A DNA stretch of 64,000 nucleotides, taken from positions 186,001 to 250,000 of the forward strand of contig NZ_JADPFC010000002.1 in NCBI RefSeq assembly GCF_015668195.1, given 5' to 3'. Positions 17,097-26,502 of this stretch are shown here, piece after piece. The notes under the pieces are model-generated. The model saw only the letters and a program-made list of their open reading frames with translations. It was not told where the DNA came from and ran no database searches. Source of the DNA: Romboutsia_C sp015668195. GTDB taxonomy: Bacteria; Bacillota; Clostridia; Peptostreptococcales; Peptostreptococcaceae. The position numbers were made by a program, and so were the translations under genes. The first letter of the stretch is position 1; each line of letters starts with the position of its first letter.

Positions 17097-18137
17097 TTAT
17101 TGCTTATCTATTTCATCTTCTAATGGTGCATTTTCTTTATTTTCATCTAATTTGTAGTGTGCTCTTACCTTATCATCTATTTCTTTTATTAAATCAGGAT
17201 TATCTGATAAGAATTTCTTAACATTTTCTCTACCTTGTCCTAATTTTATATCATTGTAGCTATACCAAGCTCCTGATTTTTTAACTACATCTATATCTGC
17301 TGCTATATCTAGTAAATCTCCTACCTTAGATATACCTTCACCATACATTATGTCAAACTCTGTTTGCTTAAATGGTGGTGCAACTTTATTTTTAACTACT
17401 TTTACTCTTGTTCTACTTCCGATTACTTTATCACCTTGTTTTATACTATCTACTCTTCTAACATCAAGTCTTACAGATGAGTAGAATTTAAGCGCACGTC
17501 CACCTGTTGTTGTTTCTGGATTTCCAAACATTATACCAACTTTTTCTCTTAATTGGTTTATAAATATTGCAACACAATTTGATTTTTTTATTGAACCTGT
17601 TAATTTTCTAAGAGCTTGAGACATAAGTCTAGCTTGAAGACCAACATGAGAGTCTCCCATATCCCCTTCTATTTCAGCTCTTGGAACAAGTGCTGCAACT
17701 GAATCGACTACTATTATATCTATAGCACCACTTCTTATAAGTGCTTCTGCTATTTCTAGTGCTTGTTCTCCTGTATCTGGTTGAGATATTATTAAGTTAT
17801 CAATATCAACTCCTAATGCTTTTGCATATACTGGGTCAAGTGCATGTTCTGCATCTATAAACGCTGCTATTCCACCTTGTTTTTGAGCTTCTGCTACTGT
17901 GTGAAGTGCAACTGTTGTTTTACCTGAAGATTCCGGTCCATATACTTCTATTATTCTTCCCTTTGGTAATCCACCTATACCAACTGCAATATCTAGTCCT
18001 ATTGAACCTGTTGGTATAACATCTATATTCATAGATGTAGCTTCTCCTAATTTCATTACTGACCCTTTCCCAAAGTCTTTTTCTATCTGACCTAACGCTT
18101 GGTTAAGTGCTTTTAATTTATCTTGTTCTATACTCAT
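17097..18137 (-). CDS. recA: Recombinase RecA
   Basis: ATP-dependent strand-exchange protein and co-protease for LexA. It has Walker A GPESSGKT at 67-74, VVDSVAAL (Walker B), the MAW-region QALRKLTG, the L1/L2 loops (NQLREKVGIMFGNPETTTGG) and the conserved ALKFYSSVR. Length 346 is normal, with an acidic C-terminal tail. An AAAGGGATGG ribosome binding site precedes the ATG. It has a clear promoter and an overlapping SOS-box-like operator. It is monocistronic. Confidence 0.98.
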   Translation of the reverse strand: MSIEQDKLKALNQALGQIEKDFGKGSVMKLGEATSMNIDVIPTGSIGLDIAVGIGGLPKGRIIEVYGPESSGKTTVALHTVAEAQKQGGIAAFIDAEHALDPVYAKALGVDIDNLIISQPDTGEQALEIAEALIRSGAIDIIVVDSVAALVPRAEIEGDMGDSHVGLQARLMSQALRKLTGSIKKSNCVAIFINQLREKVGIMFGNPETTTGGRALKFYSSVRLDVRRVDSIKQGDKVIGSRTRVKVVKNKVAPPFKQTEFDIMYGEGISKVGDLLDIAADIDVVKKSGAWYSYNDIKLGQGRENVKKFLSDNPDLIKEIDDKVRAHYKLDENKENAPLEDEIDKQ

Positions 18138-18165
18138 TTATATCCATCCCTTTCTTTCGCTTTTC

Positions 18166-18180
18166 ACAAACATTTGTTCT
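18166..18180. promoter_or_regulatory. LexA (SOS) box-like operator of recA
   Basis: On the minus strand this reads AGAACAAATGTTTGT, matching the Gram-positive GAAC-N4-GTTY core. It lies just downstream of the -10 hexamer, where bound LexA would block transcription. The outermost bases deviate from the B. subtilis consensus. Confidence 0.65.
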
Positions 18181-18189
18181 GTAATATAA

Positions 18190-18218
18190 ATTATATACTA
18201 ATTTTTAATTACAGTCAA
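18190..18218 (-). promoter_or_regulatory. Sigma-A promoter of recA
   Basis: TTGACT (minus strand, 18213-18218) and a perfect TATAAT (18190-18195) are separated by exactly 17 bases. They lie about 53 bases upstream of the recA ATG. Confidence 0.85.
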
Positions 18219-18414
18219 TTAGTAAAAATTTGTTTTTAAATTTATATTATTTTACTATATTTAAATTTTACCATACTAATTTTATTTATAAACCTTTATT
18301 TACATTTTTATACATTTTATATAAAACTTATGTTTTAGTATAACTTTTATCTGTGCAAATTGATATTTACCCTCTACCTTATATTTAAACTTCACTTTAT
18401 TAATAATGTAAATT

Positions 18415-18443
18415 AAAAAGTGGGCAGTTTATGCCCACTTTTT
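18415..18443 (-). terminator. Terminator after pgsA
   Basis: A 12-base-pair stem, AAAAAGTGGGCA / TGCCCACTTTTT, adjacent to the pgsA stop codon. It ends the ftsK-selU-rimO-pgsA transcript. Confidence 0.85.
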
Positions 18444-18444
18444 A

Positions 18445-18987
18445 TTATTTACTATTCATAAATAATTCTTTGTTTTTATATAAGTATTCCCACCCTGAGT
18501 AAAGTGTTAGAAGTGTTGCTATTAATATAGATATATCTCCTATCATAATTAATAGCGAATTGTTAAAGTTAGCTCCTAATAATAATACTATTATAGCTAC
18601 CATTTGGCTTATAGTCTTTAACTTTCCTCCACCACTAGCTGCTATTACTTTACCATCAGCTGCTGCTATTGCTCTTAATATACTTACTGTTAGTTCTCTT
18701 GCTACTATTATTATTACCATCCAGCTTGCCACTAAGCCACTTTCTATCATACAAATTAATGCTGATAAAACTAATAACTTATCTGCAAGTGGATCCATAA
18801 ATTTCCCAAAGTCTGTAACTAGATTATGCTTTCTCGCTATGTGTCCGTCCATAGCATCTGTTATTGATGCTACTACAAATATTATACAAGCTATTAAATA
18901 TTTGTTAGGTATGTTAAGTAACATTACTATTATAAATACTGGTATTAAGAATATCCTAAATAAAGTTAATTTATTTGGTAAATTCAT
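18445..18987 (-). CDS. pgsA: CDP-diacylglycerol-glycerol-3-phosphate 3-phosphatidyltransferase
   Basis: Membrane enzyme that makes phosphatidylglycerol phosphate. The CDP-alcohol phosphotransferase motif DG-x2-AR-x8-G-x3-D-x3-D is complete: Asp47-Gly48, Ala51-Arg52, Gly61, Asp65 and Asp69. About five hydrophobic helices fit the 180-residue length. Its ATG immediately follows the rimO stop codon, with the GGGAG ribosome binding site inside rimO, so the two are probably translationally coupled. It is last in its operon. Confidence 0.95.
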   Translation of the reverse strand: MNLPNKLTLFRIFLIPVFIIVMLLNIPNKYLIACIIFVVASITDAMDGHIARKHNLVTDFGKFMDPLADKLLVLSALICMIESGLVASWMVIIIVARELTVSILRAIAAADGKVIAASGGGKLKTISQMVAIIVLLLGANFNNSLLIMIGDISILIATLLTLYSGWEYLYKNKELFMNSK

Positions 18988-20310
18988 TTATAATACATCT
19001 CCCATTAAATCATATTCTAAAGCTTTATCTATTTTTACTTTTACAAAATCCCCTACATTAAGTTGATCTTTTGATTTTGCGTAAACTATACTATCTATTT
19101 CTTCTGCATCGCCTTGAGTTCTACCTATATATACTTTATCTTCTATTTGTTCTTCTATTAAAACTTCGTAAGTATTTCCTACTTTAGCTTCATTTAATTC
19201 TTGAGATATTTTTTGTTGTTCTAACATTAATTTATCTCTTCTTTGTTCTTTTATCTCTTGTTCTATGTGATTAGGTAATTTGTCTGCTGCAGTGTCTTCT
19301 TCTCTTGAGTATGCAAATGCCCCTAATCTATCAAACTTAACTTTTTTTGCAAATTCTACAACTTCATTAAAGTCTTCTTCAGTTTCACCTGGGAATCCTA
19401 CTATTATAGTTGTTCTTATTGTAGCATCTGGTATATGCTTTCTTATCATTTCTATTTTAGATAATATATCTTCTTTAGTTGTTTTTCTATTCATTAACTT
19501 TAGTATTCTGTTACTTGCATGTTGTATAGGCATATCAAAGTAGTTACATATGTTGTCATACTTTTTCATTACCATAACTAACCCTTCACTTATTGATTCA
19601 GGGTAAGAATACATTACTCTTATCCACTTTATACCTTCTATTTTAGCTAACTCTTCTAATAAAGTTGGTAACATTTCTTTATTGTATAAATCAAATCCAT
19701 ACTTAGTTGTATCTTGTGCTATAACTACTAATTCTTTAACACCTCTAGCTGCTAAATCCTTAGCTTCTTTAACTATATCTTCCATTTTTCTACTTCTATA
19801 TTTACCTCTTAATTTTGGTATTATACAGTAAGTACAATGGTTGTCACAACCTTCACCTATTTTTAAATATGCCATATGACTTGGAGTTGTAACATATCTT
19901 GGTAATTCTTCATTAAAAGCAAATTCTATGTCATTTAAACTAACAACTTGCTTTTCTTTTTCTAAATCTTTTATTATTTCGTCTATTTGTTGGTAGCTTC
20001 CTGTACCTACTATTGCATCTATTTCAGGTATTTCTGCTTTTAATTCTTCAGAGTATCTTTGTGCTAAACATCCTGTTACTACAAGTATTTTTAGATTTCC
20101 ATCTACTTTGTATTGTGCTAAGTCAAGAATAGTATCTATTGATTCTTGCTTTGCTGATTCTATAAATCCACATGTATTTACAAGTATTATATCAGCCTCA
20201 GAAAAATCTCCTACTAACTTGTATCCTTTTCTATTTAGTATTCCCATCATTATTTCTGCATCTACTAAGTTTTTCGAACATCCTAGTGATTCTAGTGCTA
20301 TTTTTAACAT
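18988..20310 (-). CDS. rimO: Ribosomal protein S12 methylthiotransferase
   Basis: Radical-SAM enzyme that methylthiolates an Asp of ribosomal protein S12. It has an N-terminal MTTase domain with three cluster Cys (ESLGCSKN, NTCGFIE, VTGCLAQ), the radical SAM motif CDNHCTYC, and a C-terminal TRAM domain (VLIEEQIEDKVYIGR onward). Length 440 is normal. The opening MLKIALESLGCSKNLVDAE marks RimO rather than MiaB. It sits between selU and pgsA with gaps of 0-2 bases. Confidence 0.96.
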   Translation of the reverse strand: MLKIALESLGCSKNLVDAEIMMGILNRKGYKLVGDFSEADIILVNTCGFIESAKQESIDTILDLAQYKVDGNLKILVVTGCLAQRYSEELKAEIPEIDAIVGTGSYQQIDEIIKDLEKEKQVVSLNDIEFAFNEELPRYVTTPSHMAYLKIGEGCDNHCTYCIIPKLRGKYRSRKMEDIVKEAKDLAARGVKELVVIAQDTTKYGFDLYNKEMLPTLLEELAKIEGIKWIRVMYSYPESISEGLVMVMKKYDNICNYFDMPIQHASNRILKLMNRKTTKEDILSKIEMIRKHIPDATIRTTIIVGFPGETEEDFNEVVEFAKKVKFDRLGAFAYSREEDTAADKLPNHIEQEIKEQRRDKLMLEQQKISQELNEAKVGNTYEVLIEEQIEDKVYIGRTQGDAEEIDSIVYAKSKDQLNVGDFVKVKIDKALEYDLMGDVL

Positions 20311-20312
20311 TT

Positions 20313-21368
20313 TTATTGCTCCTTTTTTGCCTTCTCGTGATATTTTATGCTTTCATTTAGTCCTTTAGTCATATCATCAAAGTTTATAATTTGATTATAT
20401 TTATACTTATCAACCGAATGCATATATAAAGGGTCATAATATTCTACTAAATATCTTTCTACTAATTCCTCATATTTTCCTTCATCTAGCAGATTAATAT
20501 ATTCATCTACTCTCTTATGACCTAATCTTTTTCTAAATTTATTTATACAATCTTTTAAAGTTTGTATGTTTTCTTCTTTATTTTTATGATTATATATATA
20601 ATCTCTGCATAATCTTTTCACTCTATTTTCAGTACTACATTCTAATAATATATGATGGCCATCTCTTATAATAGCATCATATATTTCATTAGGTACGCAT
20701 ACATGACCTACTCTTTTACTTTCACTTTCTATAAATATATAGTCTGAGTTTGAATAAAATAATTCTTCAAATATTTTAGTTTCGAATTTCTTCTGACTTG
20801 GTGGTTTTTCGTCAAATGTTATAAATCCAAATGTAGAACCACTATTTTTAGCTATTCCTTCTAGATCTATATTATCTATATTATTTTCTTCTAACATTTT
20901 AAGTAGGTCGGTTTTTCCGACTCCGGTAAGTCCATGAACTACTATAAACTCTTTTGTATTCATTATGTTTCTTAGATAATCTAATACATAATTTCTATAA
21001 GCTTTATATCCACCTTCTAATTGGTATACATTTATGCCTAGAGAAGAAACCAAGTTTACTACCGATCCACTTCTCATTCCTCCTCTAGCACAATATACTA
21101 CTACATTATCATGGTTCTTTGCTGCTTCTAATACATGAAGATATATATCTTTTAACTTGTATCCAACATAATCAAATCCTATTTTTATAGCTTCATGCTT
21201 TCCTTGCATTTTATATATAGTACCTACTTCATTATGTTCATTATCTTTAAATAATGGCATGCTAAATGCATCTAATATATTATCTTCATTATGCTCCGAT
21301 TCAGTTCTTACATCTATAAAAACTACATTTTCTAACTTAAGTGCGTCTTCTATTTTTATTGTCTTCAA
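20313..21368 (-). CDS. mnmH: tRNA 2-selenouridine synthase
   Basis: SelU/MnmH exchanges sulfur for selenium (through a geranylated intermediate in studied enzymes) at wobble 2-thiouridine of tRNA. It has an N-terminal rhodanese domain with catalytic Cys93 in YCARGGMRSGS and a C-terminal P-loop domain with GLTGVGKT (146-153). Length 351 is typical. It uses a TTG start 2 bases after the ftsK stop, with the ribosome binding site GAAGGTGAG in the ftsK end. This implies the organism makes selenophosphate (SelD), which lies outside this window. Confidence 0.93.
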   Translation of the reverse strand: MKTIKIEDALKLENVVFIDVRTESEHNEDNILDAFSMPLFKDNEHNEVGTIYKMQGKHEAIKIGFDYVGYKLKDIYLHVLEAAKNHDNVVVYCARGGMRSGSVVNLVSSLGINVYQLEGGYKAYRNYVLDYLRNIMNTKEFIVVHGLTGVGKTDLLKMLEENNIDNIDLEGIAKNSGSTFGFITFDEKPPSQKKFETKIFEELFYSNSDYIFIESESKRVGHVCVPNEIYDAIIRDGHHILLECSTENRVKRLCRDYIYNHKNKEENIQTLKDCINKFRKRLGHKRVDEYINLLDEGKYEELVERYLVEYYDPLYMHSVDKYKYNQIINFDDMTKGLNESIKYHEKAKKEQ

Positions 21369-21370
21369 TT

Positions 21371-23764
21371 TTACTCACCTTCTAAATTTTGTAAGTCTTG
21401 TTTGCTTATTAATACTTTTCTTGGTTTACTTCCTTCGCTTGGTCCAACTATACCTCTTTCTTCCATAGAATCTATAAGTCTTGCCGCTCTATTAAATCCT
21501 ATTTTAAACTTTCTTTGTAACATAGATGATGAACCTTGTCCACTTTCAACTATAAATTCTATAGCTTCACTTAATAACTCATCTTCATCACTTGATTTTG
21601 CTATATTAGCTTTTGATATAGTCTCCATTATATCTTCTTCATACTTTATTTCATTACCACTAACTTGTGATTTTACAAAGTCTATAACTCTTTCAGATTC
21701 ACTTTCTGATATAAACGCACCTTGAAGTCTAACAGGTTTTGCTGCTCCTAATGGGTAGAATAACATATCACCTTTACCTAATAGTTTTTCAGCTCCACCC
21801 ATGTCAAGTATTGTTCTTGAGTCTGTTTGTGATGAAACAGCAAATGCTATTCTAGATGGTATATTAGCTTTTATAACACCTGTTATAACGTCAACAGATG
21901 GTCTTTGTGTTGCTACTATTAAGTGCATTCCAGCTGCTCTTGCCATCTGTGCTAATCTACATATATAATCTTCCACATCATTTGAACTTACCATCATTAA
22001 GTCTGCAAGCTCGTCGATTATTATTACTATCTTAGGAAGTTTTTCTTCTGCCTTTTGATTATAACTTGTTATATCTTTTACTTGTGCTCCTGCAAATAAC
22101 TTGTATCTTCTGTTCATTTCTGTTACTGCCCAGTTAAGTGCATTAGCAGCTTTTTTAGGATCTGTAACTACTGGTATAAGTAGATGTGGTATTCCATTAT
22201 AGTTTGCAAGTTCAACTACTTTAGGGTCTATAAGTAATAACTTTACTTCATCAGGTTTTGCTTTATAAAGTATACTACTTATTAATGTATTTACACATAC
22301 ACTTTTTCCTGAACCTGTTGACCCTGCTATTAACATATGAGGCATTTTTCCTATATCTGCTATTACAGTTTTTCCTGCTATATCTTTACCTAGTGCCATA
22401 GCAAGTGGAGATTCAAAGTTTCTAAACTCTTCACTTTCTAATACTTCACGTACTCCTACCATTTGTGCATTTTCATTTGGTACTTCTATACCTATTGCAC
22501 TTTTACCTGGTATTGGAGCTTCCATTCTTATACTTTTAGCAGCTAAGCTTAGTGCTATATCATCTGTTAGATTTACTATTTTACTAACCTTAACTCCTGG
22601 GCTTGGCTGTATTTCATATCTTGTTATAGTAGGCCCTACTGTAACTTGATTAACCTTTGCTTCAACTCCAAAATCAGATAAAGTCTTTTCTAAAAGAGAT
22701 GCATTTTTAAGTACTTTTTTTCTTCCTCCGTCATCACTTTTTTTATCTATTTTGTTTAAAAGGTTAAAACTTGGCATTTTATAGTTTTCATAACTCATAT
22801 TTGAAGCTAAATTTATATCTTGAGTTTTCTCAATATCAGAATTAAATGTTTTAGATGTTTTTATAGGCTGTTCCTTTACATCTTCTACAACTCCAGTTTT
22901 AAAGCTTTGTAATTCCTTTATTGTATCTAATTCTGGCATATTTTGAGTACCTTCTAGTATTTCTAGGTATTCATCTTCTGCCTTATTAAATCCAACTATT
23001 TTTATAGTTTTATCTCCTATATCATCTTCATCTTGGTCTATTACATATTCTTCCTCTTCTTTAGAGTTTTTAGACATAAAGCCTTTAAATAGACCTTTTT
23101 TATCAACCATAGTTTCTTCGTCTACTTCTTCTGTCATCATATCTATTGCTGATTTTTTCATATTAGACACTTTTTCTTTTAAGTTTAGATTTCCATTTTT
23201 GGCACTTGATGATTTTGCCTTTATGTTTAATATTAAGTCTTTAACTGATATGTTAAATATAAATAATACAGTCATTACAAGTGCAAATATACTTATCATC
23301 CATCCACCAGTTAATCCAAACATCTTAACGATATAGTAAGTTATAGTAGTAGATACAAGTCCACTTCCTTCTCCACTTACCCCCATATCCATAACACCTT
23401 TAATCATGTCAGAGCTTAAAGGAGAATCTACAGGTAAACTTTTTGCATTTAATAATCCATAGAATATAAACATAAATAATATTACTACATAATATATTTT
23501 AGTATTTTTTAATCTATATATATATTCGTTGCCTTCAAAGAATCCAAGTATTCCTATAATAATTACTATAAATGGTATTATTACAGAAAGAGAACCAAAT
23601 AATCCTTTAAATAAAGACTGCATCATAGATCCTATAAATCCCATTGAACTTGAATTTAAACTATATAATAAAAATATTCCTATAAATATAGTTACCAAAT
23701 TATGATATTCCTGATTAAAGCTTAATTTCTTTTCTTTTTTCTTGCTTTTTTTCTTTTTAGCCAC
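21371..23764 (-). CDS. ftsK: DNA translocase FtsK/SpoIIIE
   Basis: Septal DNA pump that clears chromosome from division or sporulation septa. The N-terminus has a basic Lys run followed by four membrane segments (about 20-175), then a charged linker and the RecA-like motor with Walker A AGSTGSGKS (about residue 483) and Walker B IIIDELADLMM. A gamma winged-helix domain follows (SSSMLQRKFKIGFNRAARL...GIVGPSEGSKPR), which reads KOPS/SRS-type sequences. Length 797 is typical. GTG start with an AGAGGTG site. It heads the ftsK-selU-rimO-pgsA transcription unit. Confidence 0.95.
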   Translation of the reverse strand: MAKKKKSKKKEKKLSFNQEYHNLVTIFIGIFLLYSLNSSSMGFIGSMMQSLFKGLFGSLSVIIPFIVIIIGILGFFEGNEYIYRLKNTKIYYVVILFMFIFYGLLNAKSLPVDSPLSSDMIKGVMDMGVSGEGSGLVSTTITYYIVKMFGLTGGWMISIFALVMTVLFIFNISVKDLILNIKAKSSSAKNGNLNLKEKVSNMKKSAIDMMTEEVDEETMVDKKGLFKGFMSKNSKEEEEYVIDQDEDDIGDKTIKIVGFNKAEDEYLEILEGTQNMPELDTIKELQSFKTGVVEDVKEQPIKTSKTFNSDIEKTQDINLASNMSYENYKMPSFNLLNKIDKKSDDGGRKKVLKNASLLEKTLSDFGVEAKVNQVTVGPTITRYEIQPSPGVKVSKIVNLTDDIALSLAAKSIRMEAPIPGKSAIGIEVPNENAQMVGVREVLESEEFRNFESPLAMALGKDIAGKTVIADIGKMPHMLIAGSTGSGKSVCVNTLISSILYKAKPDEVKLLLIDPKVVELANYNGIPHLLIPVVTDPKKAANALNWAVTEMNRRYKLFAGAQVKDITSYNQKAEEKLPKIVIIIDELADLMMVSSNDVEDYICRLAQMARAAGMHLIVATQRPSVDVITGVIKANIPSRIAFAVSSQTDSRTILDMGGAEKLLGKGDMLFYPLGAAKPVRLQGAFISESESERVIDFVKSQVSGNEIKYEEDIMETISKANIAKSSDEDELLSEAIEFIVESGQGSSSMLQRKFKIGFNRAARLIDSMEERGIVGPSEGSKPRKVLISKQDLQNLEGE

Positions 23765-23803
23765 TCATCTCACCTCTTATCTTACTTTAAGTATATCATA
23801 GCA

Positions 23804-23835
23804 AAAAGTGTTAATGCCTTAACACTAACACTTTT
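23804..23835 (-). terminator. Terminator between tepA and ftsK
   Basis: AAAAGTGTT / AACACTTTT with an inner repeated AACACT segment, followed by a T-run on the minus strand. It lies 46 bases after the tepA stop. Confidence 0.65.
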
Positions 23836-23881
23836 ATTTTATCATTTAATTATATCATACAACATATATTTATAACAATTT

Positions 23882-24670
23882 TTATTTATCTTGATTATTT
23901 TCATCTTCTTTTATAAGTTCTTTTAACTTACTTAATGCTTCTTTTAATCCTCCAACTTCATTTATAAGCCCAACATCTACAGCTTCTTTTCCTATTAATA
24001 CACTTCCAACGTCGTTAACAAGTTCATCTTTTGAGTGCATTATTTTATCTAATTCATCTCTATCTATATTAGAAGTTCTAGTTATGAAATTACTTATTCT
24101 CTCTTGCATTTTTTTAAAGTATTCAAAAGTTTCGTTTACTCCTATTACGAGTCCGTTAGTTCTTATAGGATGAACTATCATAGTAGCAGTTGGCGCTATA
24201 AATGAATAATCTCCTGCTGTTGCAAGAGGAACACCTATACTATGACTTCCTCCAAGTACTAATGTTACTACTTTTTTAGAGATGCTATTTAAAAGCTCTG
24301 CTATAGCAAGACCTGCTTCTACATCTCCTCCTACTGTATTTAGTATGACAAGTATTCCTTTAGTTTCTGTATTTTCTTCTACTGAATAAAGCATTGGGAT
24401 TATATGTTCATATTTAGTTGATTTTTTTTGAGGATTTCCTACGTAGTGGCCTTCTATCTCTCCTATTATAGTTATACATTGTATATCTTTTTTAGGCTGT
24501 GGTGGCATATCAGGAACACCCATTTGTTTTATATTTTGTATATCTTTAGTTTCATTTACTGGATTTTCTTCATTTTCATTTTTTATTTGTAATGTACTTT
24601 TTTCTCTACCTCTATCACGGCTAAATTCTATATGATTATTGTAGTTAATGTTATCTTCATAATATCTCAT
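23882..24670 (-). CDS. tepA: ClpP-class serine protease, TepA-like
   Basis: Crotonase-fold peptidase without an ATPase partner domain. The nucleophile is the Ser in LGGSHSIGVPLA and the general base is the His in MIVHPIR; the oxyanion glycines are in NTVGGDVEAG. B. subtilis TepA occupies the same place just before spoIIIE and was linked to protein translocation; its real substrate is uncertain. I place the start at the ATG at 24670 (263 residues), 9 bases after GAGAGGAG; a longer reading from 24727 has no ribosome binding site. The first 60 residues are polar and low-complexity. Confidence 0.88.
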   Translation of the reverse strand: MRYYEDNINYNNHIEFSRDRGREKSTLQIKNENEENPVNETKDIQNIKQMGVPDMPPQPKKDIQCITIIGEIEGHYVGNPQKKSTKYEHIIPMLYSVEENTETKGILVILNTVGGDVEAGLAIAELLNSISKKVVTLVLGGSHSIGVPLATAGDYSFIAPTATMIVHPIRTNGLVIGVNETFEYFKKMQERISNFITRTSNIDRDELDKIMHSKDELVNDVGSVLIGKEAVDVGLINEVGGLKEALSKLKELIKEDENNQDK

Positions 24671-24846
24671 GTATGTAATACTCCTCTCAAACTCTGCTTT
24701 CATGTTATTTTGTCCAAATATATACAAAAAATTCTTTGAATGCTAAGTTTTAAAGTATTACATTTATATTTAAACGTAGCTCTATTTTATATTATATGTT
24801 TTAATTATTTTGATATAATTTTTGATTTATTGCATACTTTATTTAA

Positions 24847-26061
24847 TTAATTTAAGTGAAATTCATTATGAATTGCATGTACTGATTTTGATATATCATT
24901 ACTATCTACTAAACAAGATATTGTCATACTAGAATCAGATGTTTGAAGTAATGGTATATTTTCTTTTGATAAAGCTTTTACAAGTCTTGACATAACTCCT
25001 GGTATGCCATTTATCTTAGCACCTATTAAAGTTACTTTTGCACAATTTTTTCTTATGGAATATTCTATATTTGATTTTTTAAGTATATTTTCAAGCTGTT
25101 CTATATACCCTTCTTCTACTACAAATGCTTTTTCTTCTATAAAGAAATTTATCATATCTATACTTATGTTTTCTTTTTCTATATCATTTAATATATTTGT
25201 AAAGTCATCTTCACTTGCTTTTATTTTAACTTGAGCTACTTTATCCTTATGAGCTACAGCTGTCATTAAGCTATTTTTTACTTCATACTCCATATATTCT
25301 CTTTGACACTCTGTACATATTCTAGTTCCTGCAAACTCTGGATTTAATGTATTTTTTATTGAAAGTGTTATATTTGCACTCCTTGCAAGAGATACTGCTC
25401 TTGGGTGTATAACTTTAGCTCCTTTTTCTGCCATTTGAAATACTTCTTCATAATCTATACAATCTAATACCTTAGCTTCTGGTTCTATTCTTGGGTCTGC
25501 TGTCATTATTCCATCTACATCTGTATATATTTCAACTCTAGAACAGTTTAAGGCTTTTCCTATTGCAACAGCCGACGTATCACTACCTCCTCTTCCTAGT
25601 GTTGTTATTTCTCCGTCTTCTGTTTTACCTTGGAATCCAGCTATTACTACTACATTATTATCATTTAGTTCTTTTAATATTCTTTCTGTGTTTATATCTA
25701 GTATTTTCGCATCTGAAAAATTATTAGTTGTTATTATTCCAGCTTGATATCCTGTCAAGAAAGTAGCCTTTATATTTCTAACCTGTAACATATTTGTAAG
25801 TACAGTTCCTGATATTATTTCGCCACAGCTCATTATCATATCTAGTTCTCTTTTGTTTGGTTGATCGTTTATTTCACTTAGTAAAGAAATCAGTGTATCT
25901 GTTGCATATGGCGAGCCCTTTCTTCCCATAGCTGATACTACTACAACTAATTTTAAATCCTTATAAGTTTCTTTATATGCTTTTATTATCTTACATACCT
26001 CATTCATTTTTTCGTAAGATCCAACTGATGTTCCACCAAATTTTTGAACTAAAATTTCCAT
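24847..26061 (-). CDS. dapG: Aspartokinase
   Basis: Phosphorylates aspartate, the first step to lysine, diaminopimelate and threonine. The N-terminal kinase domain opens with VQKFGGTSVG and contains TLGRGGSDTSAVAIG. Two C-terminal ACT domains follow (about 265-400), including LIGAKINGIPGVMSRLVKAL, so feedback control by an amino acid is expected. Length 404 is usual. The position after ymxH and before tepA parallels dapG of B. subtilis, which supplies diaminopimelate for peptidoglycan and dipicolinate. The neighbouring spoVF, asd and dapA genes of that cluster are absent here. The AGGGGG ribosome binding site is good. Confidence 0.92.
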   Translation of the reverse strand: MEILVQKFGGTSVGSYEKMNEVCKIIKAYKETYKDLKLVVVVSAMGRKGSPYATDTLISLLSEINDQPNKRELDMIMSCGEIISGTVLTNMLQVRNIKATFLTGYQAGIITTNNFSDAKILDINTERILKELNDNNVVVIAGFQGKTEDGEITTLGRGGSDTSAVAIGKALNCSRVEIYTDVDGIMTADPRIEPEAKVLDCIDYEEVFQMAEKGAKVIHPRAVSLARSANITLSIKNTLNPEFAGTRICTECQREYMEYEVKNSLMTAVAHKDKVAQVKIKASEDDFTNILNDIEKENISIDMINFFIEEKAFVVEEGYIEQLENILKKSNIEYSIRKNCAKVTLIGAKINGIPGVMSRLVKALSKENIPLLQTSDSSMTISCLVDSNDISKSVHAIHNEFHLN

Positions 26062-26070
26062 AATGACCCC

Positions 26071-26316
26071 CTAGTATATTCCGTCATATTCAATTATTAT
26101 CATATCATTTCCTATTTTTCTAACATTTCTCCAAGGTACCTCAAGTACAGACTTATCCTTTCTAATACCAAAGAAACCTCTATCCCTTGGTATTAATAAT
26201 GCTAGTATCTCTCCTGTAGTTTCATCTATTATCATATCACACTCTCCAATTACACCTAATCTTTCTCCTGTAACTAGATTTACTATTTCTTTACCTGCTA
26301 TTTCAGATAAATTCAT
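26071..26316 (-). CDS. ymxH: YlmC/YmxH-family sporulation-associated PRC-barrel protein
   Basis: 81 residues forming a single PRC-barrel: MNLSEIAGKEIVNLVTGERL, then GECDMIIDETTGEILALLIP and VPWRNVRKIGNDMIIIE. Family members are conserved in endospore formers; the molecular role is unknown. The start is the ATG at 26316, preceded by a GGGGGG-rich site. A frame extending to 26478 has no ribosome binding site and an unrelated Ile/Lys-rich translation, so I reject it. The gap to aspartokinase is only 9 bases, so they are co-transcribed. Confidence 0.88.
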   Translation of the reverse strand: MNLSEIAGKEIVNLVTGERLGVIGECDMIIDETTGEILALLIPRDRGFFGIRKDKSVLEVPWRNVRKIGNDMIIIEYDGIY

Positions 26317-26502
26317 GTTTATCCCCCCATTTTTTCTTTTATAGTAAAATATCTCAAAGCCTTTTATAATATAGAATAAGTTAAATATTAGTTCACTTTT
26401 ATATGGTTGTTTCATATATGAGTTTATATTTATCTTAATTTTTATATTAATATTCATCAACTTTGAGATATTCTTCATTCGTATATTTTATTGTTTAATT
26501 TG

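Larger units (their letters stand above)
18138..18444. other. recA upstream region
   Basis: The 307-base gap between recA and pgsA contains, from the recA side, the ribosome binding site, an SOS-box-like operator, a consensus promoter, about 195 bases of featureless AT-rich DNA, and the pgsA terminator. The cinA gene found between pgsA and recA in B. subtilis is absent. Confidence 0.7.

Noticed and set aside
17073..17117. 12-codon plus-strand frame after a perfect AGGAGG (MFKLLL...)
   Set aside because: The spacing of 3 bases is too short, the frame runs into the end of recA on the other strand, and there is no conserved feature.
26317..26478. N-terminal extension of the ymxH reading frame
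   Set aside because: No ribosome binding site, an Ile/Asn/Lys-rich translation typical of AT-rich non-coding DNA, and the family starts at the internal ATG with a strong site.
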